A DNA stretch of 64,000 nucleotides. Source: Vagococcus teuberi (GTDB lineage: Bacteria; Bacillota; Bacilli; Lactobacillales; Vagococcaceae). The notes under the pieces are model-generated. The model saw only the letters and a program-made list of their open reading frames with translations. It was not told where the DNA came from and ran no database searches. The translations under genes were made by a program, and so were the position numbers. Location: contig NZ_CP017267.1 of NCBI RefSeq assembly GCF_001870205.1, positions 422,501-486,500 on the forward strand, written 5' to 3'. Of the stretch, positions 8,449 through 18,512 are shown one piece after another. Numbering within the stretch: the stretch's first letter is position 1; every line of letters starts with the position of its first letter.

Positions 8449-9345
8449 CTATTCATTTTCCTTAGTAGTATCAAAATTTATAGTAATAATTTTTTTACCA
8501 GTAGTTGGATTAGCTTTGTTAAAAGCGAGTTCTTTGTTATTGACTTTTACTGATAAATTATTTGATGCCCCGACAATAATATCAATTCCTGTGGCTTCTT
8601 CAGGTACAACAGAGCTAATGGTTTCACCTGGTTGTAACGTATATTGATAGTAGATAGCATTTGTTCCACTTTGTTGTAAACCAATCCAAACTGGTCCTTC
8701 TAAAGCAGTAAAATCAAGTTTTATTGGAGTAGACACATTTTTACCAGCATAAGTGACTAACTCTGTGGTATCAGATGTGATACTAAACTTGTTTTCACTA
8801 TCAGCTTTTTTAGACGAAGACTCTTTGGTTTCTTTAGATGTTTCAGTAGTACTAGATTGTGACCTGCTTTCTTCACTTTGATCACTACTACTACCAATGA
8901 CAACCGTTTTTTCAGGTTTTGGAACAAGTGGACCACTGGCAATATCTAATCGCATAGCATAAATAATTGTCCCTATTATAGCAATAACAACTAAAGAAAG
9001 TAAAATGACTGGCAAATAAGATTTAAAAGAGGTCTGTTTTTTTGCTTCTTTTTGGTGTTTTTCTTTACGAGACCCTTTGACTGGTGTAGCAGATGGCAAT
9101 TGTTCATAGATTTCATCAGGTTTTCCTTCAAATCGGCGAATTAATGGTCGTGAATTCAGTCCGACAGCTTCAGCATATTGTCTAATAAAGGTTCTAGTAT
9201 AGTAATCACTAGGCATAGCATCGAAGTCATTTGCTTCGATGGCAGATAGATAACGACGTTGAATCTTTGTAATTTTTTGTAAGTCTTCTATGGTCAACCC
9301 TTTTTTTAGTCGGGCTTTTTTTAATTGTTCACCGATTGTATCCAC
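8449..9345 (-). CDS. rodZ: RodZ-like HTH membrane protein (YmfM)
   Basis: N-terminal Xre-type helix-turn-helix (about 5-70, GEQLKKARLKKGLTIEDLQ), a single transmembrane segment (about 110-132), a Ser/Thr/Glu/Lys-rich linker and an extracellular DUF4115 domain at the C-terminus. RodZ links MreB to the cell-elongation machinery. I chose the GTG at 9345 because AAAGGTG lies nine bases upstream; a second GTG at 9357 overlaps that ribosome binding site and is less likely. Its place between ymfI and pgsA is conserved. Confidence 0.85.
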   Translation of the reverse strand: MDTIGEQLKKARLKKGLTIEDLQKITKIQRRYLSAIEANDFDAMPSDYYTRTFIRQYAEAVGLNSRPLIRRFEGKPDEIYEQLPSATPVKGSRKEKHQKEAKKQTSFKSYLPVILLSLVVIAIIGTIIYAMRLDIASGPLVPKPEKTVVIGSSSDQSEESRSQSSTTETSKETKESSSKKADSENKFSITSDTTELVTYAGKNVSTPIKLDFTALEGPVWIGLQQSGTNAIYYQYTLQPGETISSVVPEEATGIDIIVGASNNLSVKVNNKELAFNKANPTTGKKIITINFDTTKENE

Positions 9346-9376
9346 GGGAGCGTGCACCTTTCTTTCTAATTTTTAA

Positions 9377-10102
9377 TTAAAGCGTCCAACCACCAGTTAT
9401 AGGAATGACAGAACCTGTCATATAAGTTGCATCTTCACTTAATAAGTAGGTAACAAGTGAGGCAATTTCTTCAGGATGTGCTAGACGATTAAGTGGTATC
9501 TCTGAAATAAGTTCATATTTTTCATTTTCAGTCCATAGAGCATTCATTTGTGTTTCTACAGCTCCTGGCGCAATACTGTTTACTGTTAAGTTCATGGAGG
9601 CGACTTCTTTCGCGTAAGCTTTGACAAAAGAGATTTGTGCGCCCTTAACTGTACTATACATAACTTCCATAGAGCTGCCAATCAGACCATAGACCGAACT
9701 GATAAAAACAATCTGACTAGAAGATTGTTTTGTTAGCGAAGATTGACATAGTTGACACAAGCGAATGGGTTGTTTTAAATGAGTATCCCATAAAAATTGC
9801 ATCTCTGCTTCAGTCGTATCAGTTAGTAGTTTATAAACTGTTCCACCATGAGCAAATACAATGGCATGAAGTTGAAATAAGGAGTCAACTAGTCGATTGA
9901 CATCACTTTCTTGACTTAAGTCAGCTTGGATAGCAAAGAAATCCTGTTTTGGATACAATTGTTGTAAGTCATTAATCAATGAGGTGATTTTATTCTCTTG
10001 TTGATAATAATGGCAATAAACGGAGTATCCTTTCTTAGCTAATTTTAAAACACAAGCAGAGCCAATATCTCCACTAGCTCCTGTAACTAACACATATCTC
10101 AT
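9377..10102 (-). CDS. ymfI: SDR family oxidoreductase YmfI (EF-P 5-aminopentanone reductase type)
   Basis: 241-residue short-chain dehydrogenase with the N-terminal cofactor motif TGASGDIGS and the catalytic YSTVK (Ser upstream in SSVYGL). In Bacillus subtilis the gene at this position, YmfI, reduces 5-aminopentanone on a lysine of elongation factor P. The assignment here rests on gene order (between ymfH and rodZ) and on the SDR fold. It could equally be called a FabG-like reductase from sequence alone. The start ATG has AGAAAGG upstream. Confidence 0.8.
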   Translation of the reverse strand: MRYVLVTGASGDIGSACVLKLAKKGYSVYCHYYQQENKITSLINDLQQLYPKQDFFAIQADLSQESDVNRLVDSLFQLHAIVFAHGGTVYKLLTDTTEAEMQFLWDTHLKQPIRLCQLCQSSLTKQSSSQIVFISSVYGLIGSSMEVMYSTVKGAQISFVKAYAKEVASMNLTVNSIAPGAVETQMNALWTENEKYELISEIPLNRLAHPEEIASLVTYLLSEDATYMTGSVIPITGGWTL

Positions 10103-10108
10103 GTCAAA

Positions 10109-11404
10109 CTACCTTTCTTCTGGGTAGATAAAGAAGCGACTTAATGCTTCAGGTCTGATAAATGATTCTTGTACGGCTTTGATGTCACTTAATTCAATGC
10201 TATTAATGACAGTGACTAAATCAAATAAAGTTGTGTCACCAAATTTCATTCCGCTAAATTGGTTGGCAATATACTCTAGTGAATCCAATGATTTCAAATG
10301 TTTTCCAATCATTTTTTTCTTCGCCAAATCTAAGTTTTGTTTGGTTAATTCAGGACTATTATCTGATTTCAATAAGTAATTAATTATTTGGTTGGCAAAA
10401 CGCTCAGGCTCATCAGTATCTGAACTGAAATCGGCAAAATGGAAGCTACGATCAAATGAAAATTCAAATGAGAAGCTATCATCAATTAAGCCATTATTAT
10501 ACATAGTAAGATAATTTTTTGAGCTCATACCAAATAATAATTGTAATAATAATTGAATCGTTGTTTGATATTTAAGGCGTTCAAATCCATCTTCAGGTGG
10601 TGTATCAAGTCCTTTTAAGCCAACAACTGCCTTTGGTCGATTAACAGATAGGGTGATACTATCTTCTTTAACAATATCATCCGCTGTTTCTTTCGGGAAA
10701 TGACGTTTGATTTCAGTTGCTTTTGGAAATTCTTTGGCTGCTTGATTGTCTTTAATAAAGGCCATCATTTCCTCAGGATTCATTTTTCCAACGATAAATA
10801 AGTTCATATTACTTGGATGATAAAATGTATTGTAACAAGTATATAAATCATCTGCTGTAATGGGTTCAATACTATCGATTGTTCCAGCAATATCAATATG
10901 TAATGGGTGTTTTGGGTACATATTATTTAAAATACCAAAAAATAAACGCCAGTTTGGTTCATCTTGATACATTTGGATTTCTTGGCCAATAATCCCTTTT
11001 TCTTTTTGGACAGATTCTTCTGTAAAATAAGGACTTTGAACAAAATCAATTAATGTTTCGACATTTTGCATAACGTTATCAGTACTTGAAAATAAATAAC
11101 TTGTACGAGTAAAACTTGTAAAAGCATTCGATGCGGCACCTTGACGACCAAATTTTTGGAAGACATCCTCATCTTCTTTTTCAAATAATTTATGTTCTAA
11201 AAAGTGAGCAATACCATCAGGAACCGTGATAAAATCTTTTTTTCCAATCGGCACAAATTCACTGTCAATTGAGCCGTAATTTGTAGTAAAAAGACCATAT
11301 GTTTTATGGAAATCTTCTTTAGGCAGTAACATCACTTCTAATCCATTAGGCAACACTTCTGTATAAAGGGTTTCATTAATAGAAGGATAATAGTTTTTTT
11401 TCAT
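10109..11404 (-). CDS. ymfH: M16 family zinc peptidase YmfH
   Basis: 431 residues of the insulinase/pitrilysin superfamily. The inverted zinc motif HxxEH is present (His67, Glu70, His71 in AHFLEH), so this is the catalytic subunit of the YmfF/YmfH pair. The start at 11404 is chosen because GGAGG lies nine bases upstream and the ymfF stop is adjacent; a longer in-frame start would run 84 bases into ymfF. Substrates are not established; in other bacteria related pairs process peptides at the membrane. Confidence 0.87.
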   Translation of the reverse strand: MKKNYYPSINETLYTEVLPNGLEVMLLPKEDFHKTYGLFTTNYGSIDSEFVPIGKKDFITVPDGIAHFLEHKLFEKEDEDVFQKFGRQGAASNAFTSFTRTSYLFSSTDNVMQNVETLIDFVQSPYFTEESVQKEKGIIGQEIQMYQDEPNWRLFFGILNNMYPKHPLHIDIAGTIDSIEPITADDLYTCYNTFYHPSNMNLFIVGKMNPEEMMAFIKDNQAAKEFPKATEIKRHFPKETADDIVKEDSITLSVNRPKAVVGLKGLDTPPEDGFERLKYQTTIQLLLQLLFGMSSKNYLTMYNNGLIDDSFSFEFSFDRSFHFADFSSDTDEPERFANQIINYLLKSDNSPELTKQNLDLAKKKMIGKHLKSLDSLEYIANQFSGMKFGDTTLFDLVTVINSIELSDIKAVQESFIRPEALSRFFIYPEER

Positions 11405-11405
11405 G

Positions 11406-12668
11406 TTATTTTCCTCCTTCCATGAAATAAACTGCTTGTAAATTAATAGTTGTTGCCACATCTTGAACGTCTTCTCGAGTGACAGCATTCATTTTTTTGA
11501 TCCACTCATCTTGAGATAAATCAGCATAAGGAACGTTAGAGAAGAGGTACTGTTGTTCAACAACTGCACGTTGATTATCAGAGGATAACAAATATTGATT
11601 GATTAACATTTTTTTTGTTTGTTCTAATAAATCATCAGGAAATTCACCCGTTGTCATGTCTTTTAATTGCTCATTAACTAATCGTAAGACACGTTCACGA
11701 TTTGAGCTATCAATACCAGTTTGTACAGTTAAAAATCCTCTAAACGGATCAATTGAGCTACTTGCATAATAAGCTAAACTATGTTTTTCACGAACGTTTA
11801 AAAATAATTTCGAATGTGGAAATCCACCAAACAGTCCATTAAAGACCATTAATGGAAAATACATGTCATCATGGTAATAAACATCACAGTGATAACCAAT
11901 ATTTAATTTAGATTGCATAACAGGTAGAACTTCACTTTTTTGTTGAATAATATTTTTGAAAGGTTGTTTGTAAAACAGTTCAGTATCCAATTTTTCTCTA
12001 TCAGAAAAACCGAAATTTTTAAAACATTTTTCCACATATCCTTCTTCAACATCACCACTAACTAGGATATCGATTTTATCGTGTTGAATCATATAATTGT
12101 AGTAGTCAGCAATAGATTTTGGTGTTTCAGATTTGATTTGCTCAATATCACCAAAACTTGGTGTTTTTTGATTTTTACTATCTGAAAAGAAAAGATTTTG
12201 TAAAGACATAGAAGCGTAAGTTTGTTTATCATCAAAAATTGATTCAATATCAATGATTAGATTTTCTTTTTCACGATTAAATGTTTCCTCATCAAATTTT
12301 CCATCTTTAATATTAGGATTAAAAATAATTTCTTTTAAAAATTCGACAGAATCTTCTAAAATAGAAACACCATTGGGCGCGATGTTATCGTTAATGACAT
12401 TTAAGCCAATACTTAGATAATGCTCATTACCAGTCCGATTAACACTCACATAAAACCCTGCCCCGTATAAATCAGCTAGTTTTTTACTTAATGCTACTTG
12501 GTCAGGAAAGTTTAAACTATTTGTTTCCATTAAACTTGCAAGTAACGAACGTTTACTACTAAAAGTCGCATCAAGAGGTGTTGCAAATCGAACGACAATG
12601 CGAACAGTTTTATATTTTGTTGTTGGAATAATATGTAAATTCACTTGGTTATTTAATTTAATTGTCAT
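11406..12668 (-). CDS. ymfF: M16 family peptidase-like protein YmfF (non-catalytic partner)
   Basis: 420 residues, with the same two-lobed M16 fold as its neighbour. The zinc motif HxxEH is missing: the equivalent region reads LLASLMETNS. It is therefore presumably the inactive partner that completes the clam-shell with YmfH, as in other bacterial M16B pairs. It is the first gene of the block, with one base between its stop and the ymfH start. Confidence 0.85.
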   Translation of the reverse strand: MTIKLNNQVNLHIIPTTKYKTVRIVVRFATPLDATFSSKRSLLASLMETNSLNFPDQVALSKKLADLYGAGFYVSVNRTGNEHYLSIGLNVINDNIAPNGVSILEDSVEFLKEIIFNPNIKDGKFDEETFNREKENLIIDIESIFDDKQTYASMSLQNLFFSDSKNQKTPSFGDIEQIKSETPKSIADYYNYMIQHDKIDILVSGDVEEGYVEKCFKNFGFSDREKLDTELFYKQPFKNIIQQKSEVLPVMQSKLNIGYHCDVYYHDDMYFPLMVFNGLFGGFPHSKLFLNVREKHSLAYYASSSIDPFRGFLTVQTGIDSSNRERVLRLVNEQLKDMTTGEFPDDLLEQTKKMLINQYLLSSDNQRAVVEQQYLFSNVPYADLSQDEWIKKMNAVTREDVQDVATTINLQAVYFMEGGK

Positions 12669-12904
12669 AAAAAAACTCCTTTATTATCGTCATCAAGTGG
12701 TTCTTTAAGTATGACGATACACTCTCTAGGTTACCAAAAAAAAGGGTGGTAAGATAGGAAAACACATTGGATTTTATTTTTTTGATTAAAACTTAACAAA
12801 ATTGTAATGCTCATAATAAATATACATCATTACGATATATTATCATATATTACAACAGTGTTACATGTCAATTTATTATAAATGATTTTTATAAAAAAAT
12901 TTGC

Positions 12905-12910
12905 TATAAT
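12905..12910 (+). promoter_or_regulatory. -10 box of the mscL promoter
   Basis: TATAAT with a preceding TGC (near an extended -10), 31 bases upstream of the mscL start. The upstream 230 bases (12669-12900) are very AT-rich and contain nothing else I recognise. Confidence 0.5.
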
Positions 12911-12935
12911 ATGGAAATGATTGGGGGATATGAAA

Positions 12936-13385
12936 ATGATAAAGGAATTTAAGGAGTTTATTGCACGTGGTAGTGTAATAGATATGGCTGTTGGTATTAT
13001 TATAGGTGGTGCATTTACGAGCGTTGTGAGTGCTATGGTAGATGGTTTGATTACACCAATTATAGGAGTGATTATCAGTTTACTATTTCCTGGAGCTGAA
13101 ACAGTGGAAGATGCAACAAAAGGCATGACGTTTACATTAAATGGTGTCACGTTTGATTATGGTAAATTGATTTCAGCAATTATCACATTCTTAATTACAG
13201 CATTTGTTTTATTCATTATCGTAAAATCTGTTAATAAAGCAGAAAACTTAATGACAAAAGATAAGGTTGAAGAAGAAGAGGAAGAAACAGCTGAAACAAC
13301 TGAAGATGTTCTAAAAGATATTCGTCAATTATTAGCAGAACAATCAACTATTAAACAAAAAGACGAAATAGAAAACAAAAATTAA
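12936..13385 (+). CDS. mscL: Large-conductance mechanosensitive channel MscL
   Basis: 149-residue channel that opens under hypo-osmotic shock. The N-terminal amphipathic helix (KEFKEFIARGS), the pore helix TM1 with the glycine-rich packing pattern (AVGIIIGGAFTSVVSAMVDGLITP), a periplasmic loop, TM2 (about 73-95) and the acidic C-terminal helix (EEEEEETAE) are all visible. The start at 12936 is chosen for its spacing from GGGGG at 12923-12927; upstream in-frame ATG (12930) and TTG (12921) are too close to or inside that site. Confidence 0.93.
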   Translation: MIKEFKEFIARGSVIDMAVGIIIGGAFTSVVSAMVDGLITPIIGVIISLLFPGAETVEDATKGMTFTLNGVTFDYGKLISAIITFLITAFVLFIIVKSVNKAENLMTKDKVEEEEEETAETTEDVLKDIRQLLAEQSTIKQKDEIENKN

Positions 13386-13389
13386 AAAT

Positions 13390-13426
13390 AAACCGCGAGG
13401 AGAATAACTCCCCACGGTTTTTTATT
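13390..13426. terminator. Bidirectional terminator between mscL and prs
   Basis: Stem around CCGCGAGGAG / CTCCCCACGG with A- and T-runs on either side. Confidence 0.75.
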
Positions 13427-14393
13427 TACGTTTTTTTTCAAATAATGGACTAACTGGCTTGTTCTCATGGATACGCTTGATTGCATCGCCCATTAATTCT
13501 GCAACACTAACTATTTCGATTTTATCAGACTTTTTCTCTTCTGGCAAAAGGATAGAGTCTGTGATGATTAATTTTTCAATTGATGAGTTGTTGATTCGAT
13601 CAATTGCAGGTCCGGATAAAACAGGGTGAGTACAACATGCAACGACTTCTGTTGCGCCTTTTTCTTTCAAGGCTTCAGCAGCAAGAGTAATTGTTCCAGC
13701 TGTATCAATCATGTCATCGATAATGACACATTTTTTACCTTTTACTTCACCGATAATATTCATCACTTCGGCAACATTAGCTTTTGGACGACGTTTGTCG
13801 ATAATCGCGATTGGAGATTTTAGATTTTCAGCTAATTTACGAGCACGTGTTACGCCACCATGGTCAGGTGAAACCACGACTACATCATCGCCTTCGTAAC
13901 CATGATCGATAAAGTAGTTTGCTAGTAAAGGAGCAGCCATTAAATGATCCACTGGAATATCAAAAAATCCTTGAATTTGTGCAGCGTGTAAGTCTAGTGT
14001 TAATAAACGAGTTGCTCCAGCAGTTTCTAACATATCAGCAACAAGTTTTGATGTAATCGGCTCACGAGAACGAGCTTTTCTATCTTGTCTTGCATAGCCA
14101 TAATATGGCATAACAATGTTAATAGTTTGTGCACTTGCACGTTTTAGAGCATCAATCATAATCAGTAATTCCATTAAATGGTCGTTTACAGGGTTACTTG
14201 TAGATTGGATTAAGTATACGTGACTACCACGAATACTTTGCTCGATATTGATTTGAATTTCACCATCACTAAACTTTCTTACTTCAGACTTACCAAGTTC
14301 CACACCAACTGCATCAGCAATTTTTTTTGCTAAAGGCTTGTTTGAATTTAACGAAAAGATTTTTAACTTTGGATCAAAGTAATGATTAGACAT
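13422..14393 (-). CDS. prs: Ribose-phosphate pyrophosphokinase
   Basis: 323-residue PRPP synthase. It transfers pyrophosphate from ATP to ribose 5-phosphate for nucleotide, histidine and tryptophan synthesis. The PRPP-binding loop ([12 protein letters not shown]), the flexible catalytic region (SREPITSKL) and the [18 protein letters not shown] stretch are present. The start at 14393 follows GGAGG by five bases. It lies downstream of glmU, a conserved order in Firmicutes. Confidence 0.95.
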   Translation of the reverse strand: MSNHYFDPKLKIFSLNSNKPLAKKIADAVGVELGKSEVRKFSDGEIQINIEQSIRGSHVYLIQSTSNPVNDHLMELLIMIDALKRASAQTINIVMPYYGYARQDRKARSREPITSKLVADMLETAGATRLLTLDLHAAQIQGFFDIPVDHLMAAPLLANYFIDHGYEGDDVVVVSPDHGGVTRARKLAENLKSPIAIIDKRRPKANVAEVMNIIGEVKGKKCVIIDDMIDTAGTITLAAEALKEKGATEVVACCTHPVLSGPAIDRINNSSIEKLIITDSILLPEEKKSDKIEIVSVAELMGDAIKRIHENKPVSPLFEKKRK

Positions 14394-14485
14394 GAGAACC
14401 TCCACTTTCTTCTTTTTAACTGAGTATAAACTTACATACAAATATTAGACATATTCTACTAATAAATCAAGTGTTTGCAGTGAAA

Positions 14486-15859
14486 TTATTTATTATAGGG
14501 TAAATTTTTAGCATAATCTTCTAGATTTTCCTGACGAGCACGAGCAATACCTAAGTCATTTTCACTGATATTTTTAGTGATAGTAGAACCAGCTGCAGTC
14601 ATACTGTTGTTTTCAACAGTTAATGGGGCAACTAAAATAGTTCCGCTACCGATAAATACATGATCGCCAACAGTTATATGGTGTTTGTTTTTGCCATCAT
14701 AATTAGCGAATACTGTGCCACATCCGATATTGATGTCTTTACCAAGAGTTGCGTCTCCAACATAAGTTAAGTGACCAACCTTTGAACCATCATCAATGGA
14801 AGCATTTTTAATCTCGACAAAATTACCTATATGGACGTTTTCGTTAATCACAGTATTAGGTCGCAGGTGGGCATAAGGTCCCACATCAGAATGATTTCCA
14901 ACGACTGCTCGTTGTAACGTAGAGGACTTAATTTCGACGTCATCGCCAATGTTACTATCAGTAATAGTAGAATTTGAACGGATGATACAATTATGACCAA
15001 TCGTTGTGTTGCCTTTAATTATCACACCAGGTTCAATCACAGTATCAGATCCAATAACGACATCTGATTCAATATATGTGTTGTCTGGATCGACAAATGA
15101 AACGCCTTGACGCATATGTTGTTCATTGATACGTTGCTTCATTAATTGGTTTGCTTTAGCCAATGCAACACGGTCATTAACACCCATTGATTCTTCTTCA
15201 GAGTCCATGATATATGCTGTGACAACTTCTCCTTGTTGTTTTAAAATACTAATCACGTCTGGCAAGTAATATTCACCCTGTGCGTTATCATTTCCAACTT
15301 TTTCTAATGCTTCAAATAAAAATTTATTATCGAAACAATATGTTCCAGTATTAAACTCTGTTACGGCAAGTTCTGCCTCTGAAGCATCTTTTTGTTCGAC
15401 GATTTTTTCGACTAAGTTTTCATCATTTCGAATGATACGGCCATAACCTGTAGCATCTTCAGCAACAGCTGATAGAATAGTTGCTTTGGCATTTAATTGT
15501 TCATGATGGTTGACTAATTTAGTTAGTGTCTCTTTAGTTAGTAGGGGAGTATCTCCACAGATAACCAATGTTGTACCATCTTTGTCTTTTAATAAATCAG
15601 ACGTTGCTAAAACAGCATGCCCAGTCCCTAATTGTTCTGTTTGTAGAGCATATTTTGAGCGCTCTCCTAATTGTTCTTGTACCTTCTCAGCACCATACCC
15701 AACAACCGTTACAATTTCAGTTGTGTTTAAAGGTTCGATTTGTTCTAGAACATGTTCAACCATCGGCTTTCCAGCGACTGGATGCAGCACTTTATATAGA
15801 GAAGACTTCATACGAGAGCCTTTTCCAGCTGCTAAAATGATAGCAAATCTATTTTTCAC
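14486..15859 (-). CDS. glmU: Bifunctional UDP-N-acetylglucosamine pyrophosphorylase / glucosamine-1-phosphate acetyltransferase
   Basis: 457 residues, full family length. The N-terminal nucleotidyltransferase domain shows [11 protein letters not shown] at 9-19. The C-terminal half (about 250-440) is a left-handed beta helix of hexapeptide repeats and carries the acetyltransferase site. It makes UDP-GlcNAc for peptidoglycan and teichoic acid. It is followed by prs on the same strand and preceded by purR. Confidence 0.95.
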   Translation of the reverse strand: MKNRFAIILAAGKGSRMKSSLYKVLHPVAGKPMVEHVLEQIEPLNTTEIVTVVGYGAEKVQEQLGERSKYALQTEQLGTGHAVLATSDLLKDKDGTTLVICGDTPLLTKETLTKLVNHHEQLNAKATILSAVAEDATGYGRIIRNDENLVEKIVEQKDASEAELAVTEFNTGTYCFDNKFLFEALEKVGNDNAQGEYYLPDVISILKQQGEVVTAYIMDSEEESMGVNDRVALAKANQLMKQRINEQHMRQGVSFVDPDNTYIESDVVIGSDTVIEPGVIIKGNTTIGHNCIIRSNSTITDSNIGDDVEIKSSTLQRAVVGNHSDVGPYAHLRPNTVINENVHIGNFVEIKNASIDDGSKVGHLTYVGDATLGKDINIGCGTVFANYDGKNKHHITVGDHVFIGSGTILVAPLTVENNSMTAAGSTITKNISENDLGIARARQENLEDYAKNLPYNK

Positions 15860-15904
15860 GATATTGACACTCCTTAAGTGTATTTTTAAACACTTTATTT
15901 TAAC

Positions 15905-15930
15905 AAAAAAAAGACTTGATATTCAAGTCC
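15905..15930 (-). terminator. Terminator of purR
   Basis: On the minus strand a GGACTTGAATATCAAGTC hairpin is followed by eight T residues, so glmU is likely transcribed mainly from its own promoter. Confidence 0.7.
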
Positions 15931-15939
15931 TTAAATTTA

Positions 15940-16779
15940 TTAATCTGTGGCGTCTGCACCCATAACAGAAAAATAGTTACCAGGAACAACCGTTATATTT
16001 TTAGTTTTTGTATCGACTTCTTTAACGCAAATAAGTGAAGTGTAGTCATCAACCATACGACGACCACTGAACGTTGATTCGGCAAATACAGTGATACCAA
16101 CAAGCTCGGCTTCGAATTCCTCGATTAAGGCTTTCATTCCATTAACCGTTCCGCCACCTTTCATGAAATCATCTACGACTAACACTCTAGACCCACGTTT
16201 TAAGCTACGTTTTGATAACTCCATTTTTTCAATTCTTTCAGATGACCCTGATACATAATTGACACTTACAGTAGAGCCTTCAGTGATTTTAGAATCACGA
16301 CGCACGATAACAAATGGAACATTTAGGTAATATGATACCGCTTGAGCGATTGGCACACCTTTTGTTGCGACCGTCATAACAGCATCGATGTTTTTATTAG
16401 CATACTGCGTTGCAATGATTTGCCCAATTTGTTTAAGTAGTTGCGGTTCTCCAAGTAAATCAGATAGATAAACGTATCCACCAGGAAGTAATCGATCTTG
16501 TTCAGATAAGCGTTCACATAATGAATCAATCATTTGTTTTGACTCACTAAATGGAATAGATGGTGTAAAAATAACGCCACCAGCAGCTCCAGCCACTGTT
16601 TCAAGAACACCAAAACCACGCTCTTTAAATGTTTTTTTGATAATTGTTAAATCTTCACTAATTGAAGATTTTGCTGATTCATATTTTTTTACAAAATAAG
16701 TCAGAGGAGTTAATGTATGGGGGTGATTTAAGATATAAGCAGTCATATCAATTAAGCGTTCACTTCGTTTTATTTTCAT
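15940..16779 (-). CDS. purR: Purine operon repressor PurR
   Basis: 279 residues: a winged-helix DNA-binding domain (1-74) fused to a type I phosphoribosyltransferase-like domain with the PRPP loop VLVVDDFMKGGGT. It represses purine synthesis genes and responds to PRPP. It sits beside glmU and prs, the latter making its effector, an arrangement also found in Bacillus. I did not find a convincing PurBox in this window. Confidence 0.93.
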   Translation of the reverse strand: MKIKRSERLIDMTAYILNHPHTLTPLTYFVKKYESAKSSISEDLTIIKKTFKERGFGVLETVAGAAGGVIFTPSIPFSESKQMIDSLCERLSEQDRLLPGGYVYLSDLLGEPQLLKQIGQIIATQYANKNIDAVMTVATKGVPIAQAVSYYLNVPFVIVRRDSKITEGSTVSVNYVSGSSERIEKMELSKRSLKRGSRVLVVDDFMKGGGTVNGMKALIEEFEAELVGITVFAESTFSGRRMVDDYTSLICVKEVDTKTKNITVVPGNYFSVMGADATD

Positions 16780-16865
16780 TAAGATACTCCTTTTAAAGTT
16801 AAATTTAAGTAATATAGACTATTATAGTATGTAAATTTAAAAAAGCAAAGTATTTTTGAAAATAA

Positions 16866-16891
16866 ATAAAAAATGTTCGTGAAAACGAACA
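16866..16891 (-). terminator. Terminator of the zinc ABC operon
   Basis: Minus strand TGTTCGT / ACGAACA hairpin with a four-base loop, followed by six T residues. Confidence 0.8.
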
Positions 16892-16893
16892 GA

Positions 16894-17718
16894 TTATTTG
16901 GAAACCTGTCTGTTTTTTTTACGAACATTAGTTAGTAAATTAATTAGAATAAACATCACAATGAAGATTAATGTGATGGTTGCGCCTGGTGGTGTATCTA
17001 ATTGATACGATGTAACAAGACCAGAAGTCATGCCAATAAATCCAACTACGATACTACTTAAAATAACAGTCGAAAAAGTTTTCCCAATCTTCATCGAGAT
17101 AGTGGCTGGTAAAATCATAATAGCTGACACAAGTAATGCTCCAGCAATAGGAATCATCACAGTGATAGCGATACCTGTAATAACATTAAATAGCATAGAT
17201 AGTACATGAATTGGCAGTCCGTCAACATGTGCTGTGTCCTCGTCAAAAGTTAATACATACATTGGTTTCCTCAATACCAAAAATAAACTAACTATAATAA
17301 CTAGTAAGCCAGCTAGTATTTTAACTTGTTGCCAATTGATTGTTACGATAGAGCCAAATAAATACTGTTGAATATTCATCGAATTTTTCCCTTTAGTTAA
17401 ATTCATTAAAACTAATGCAACAGCTAATCCACCTGACATTAAAATCGCAGTAGATACCTCTGAGTAAGACTTGTAAAGATTTTTAATGTACTCTAAAACA
17501 AAGGCAGAAGCAATTACGACAATTAATGTGGTGATCGTTGGGTTAACATTAATGAAAAAACCAAGAGCAATCCCTGCAAGGGAAACATGTGATAAGGTAT
17601 CTGCTAAAAGTGATTGTCTACGTAATACTAAAAATACACCAAGAGATGGGGCGATTACAGCCATCATAGAAGCAGCAATAAGTGCTCGTCTCATGAACTC
17701 ATATGAAAACATCTCCAT
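16894..17718 (-). CDS. adcB: Metal ABC transporter permease (AdcB/ZnuB type)
   Basis: 274-residue ABC-3 family permease with about eight to nine hydrophobic helices, including the family stretch [24 protein letters not shown]. It forms the membrane channel for zinc or manganese uptake. It overlaps the ATPase gene by 28 bases. Zinc is favoured over manganese because a Zur-like box precedes the operon, but this is inference. No substrate-binding lipoprotein gene lies in the operon, so AdcA must be encoded elsewhere. Confidence 0.85.
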   Translation of the reverse strand: MEMFSYEFMRRALIAASMMAVIAPSLGVFLVLRRQSLLADTLSHVSLAGIALGFFINVNPTITTLIVVIASAFVLEYIKNLYKSYSEVSTAILMSGGLAVALVLMNLTKGKNSMNIQQYLFGSIVTINWQQVKILAGLLVIIVSLFLVLRKPMYVLTFDEDTAHVDGLPIHVLSMLFNVITGIAITVMIPIAGALLVSAIMILPATISMKIGKTFSTVILSSIVVGFIGMTSGLVTSYQLDTPPGATITLIFIVMFILINLLTNVRKKNRQVSK

Positions 17719-18371
17719 TCGGTCTCCTCCTTTCTAACAAGGTGGATATGTCGATCCATATAACCTTTTATTTCTTCATGATCGTGTGTCACCATTAAAA
17801 TTGCTTTATTGTGTTCTTTGACACTGTGCTGTAGTAATTTATAAAAATCATTTCGAGAGGATTCATCCATCCCTGTTGTGGGCTCATCAAGTACAAATAA
17901 ATCTGGATCAGTCGCAAATACACGGGCTAAACAGACACGTTGCTTTTGTCCACCTGATAAATCCCCAATGCGTTTCTTTCTCATATCCCACATGCCAACA
18001 GAGTTAAGAGCTTTTTCGACATGTCTATGATCAACGTCATCTAGACGTTTAAACCATTTTCCACGTTGAAATCTGCCCGATTGAACGAACTCTAATACAG
18101 TACTTGGAAATCCCGCATTAAATGAGGCGATTTGTTGTGGAATATAACCAATTGTTAATTTTTGTCCATCTATATTGGTAGGAGAGATATAAACTTCTCC
18201 TTCATTAGGTTTTAGTAACCCTAGTGTATTTCTTATTAATGTTGATTTTGCCGCACCATTTTCACCAGTTAGTATGACAAATTCACCTGGACTGACCGTA
18301 TAAGAAACGTCTTCCAACACAGGTTCATCATCATAATAAAAAGTGAGGTGTTTGACGTCAATATAATTCAT
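17691..18371 (-). CDS. adcC: Metal ABC transporter ATP-binding protein (AdcC/ZnuC type)
   Basis: 226-residue ABC ATPase. The Walker A is GENGAAKST, a form common in the ZnuC family; the signature is LSGGQKQR and the Walker [11 protein letters not shown]. It powers uptake through the adjoining permease. The gene starts the two-gene operon and is preceded by a Zur-type palindrome. Confidence 0.87.
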   Translation of the reverse strand: MNYIDVKHLTFYYDDEPVLEDVSYTVSPGEFVILTGENGAAKSTLIRNTLGLLKPNEGEVYISPTNIDGQKLTIGYIPQQIASFNAGFPSTVLEFVQSGRFQRGKWFKRLDDVDHRHVEKALNSVGMWDMRKKRIGDLSGGQKQRVCLARVFATDPDLFVLDEPTTGMDESSRNDFYKLLQHSVKEHNKAILMVTHDHEEIKGYMDRHIHLVRKEETEWRCFHMSS

Positions 18372-18384
18372 AGTAACCTCCTTT

Positions 18385-18404
18385 AATCGTAAACGTTACG
18401 TTTT
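18385..18404. promoter_or_regulatory. Candidate Zur box upstream of adcCB
   Basis: AATCGTAAACGTTACGTTTT is a near-palindrome with TCGTAA-N3-TTACG arms. It matches 12 of 15 positions of the Bacillus-type Zur box (TCGTAATNATTACGA). It lies 14 bases upstream of the adcC start. Confidence 0.5.
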
Positions 18405-18472
18405 AAAACCAAAAGAATCATAACACTTGTGTCAAAATAAAGCAAGAATAGTTAATCGGTTGTCCATAACAA

Positions 18473-18512
18473 AACAGATAAAAAGCAGATTAGTTTCTAC
18501 TTCTTATCTGTT
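18473..18512 (-). terminator. Weak terminator of ispE
   Basis: Inverted repeat AACAGATAA / TTATCTGTT overlapping the ispE stop codon, followed on the minus strand by TTGTT. Confidence 0.4.

Noticed and set aside
15510-15965. Plus-strand ORF of 151 codons opposite glmU and purR
   Set aside because: Antisense to well-supported genes; cysteine/serine-rich low-quality sequence without recognisable motifs.
16880-16893. AACGAACAGATT as a PurR PurBox near purR
   Set aside because: Lacks the CCGAAC core and is fully explained as one arm of the adcB terminator hairpin.
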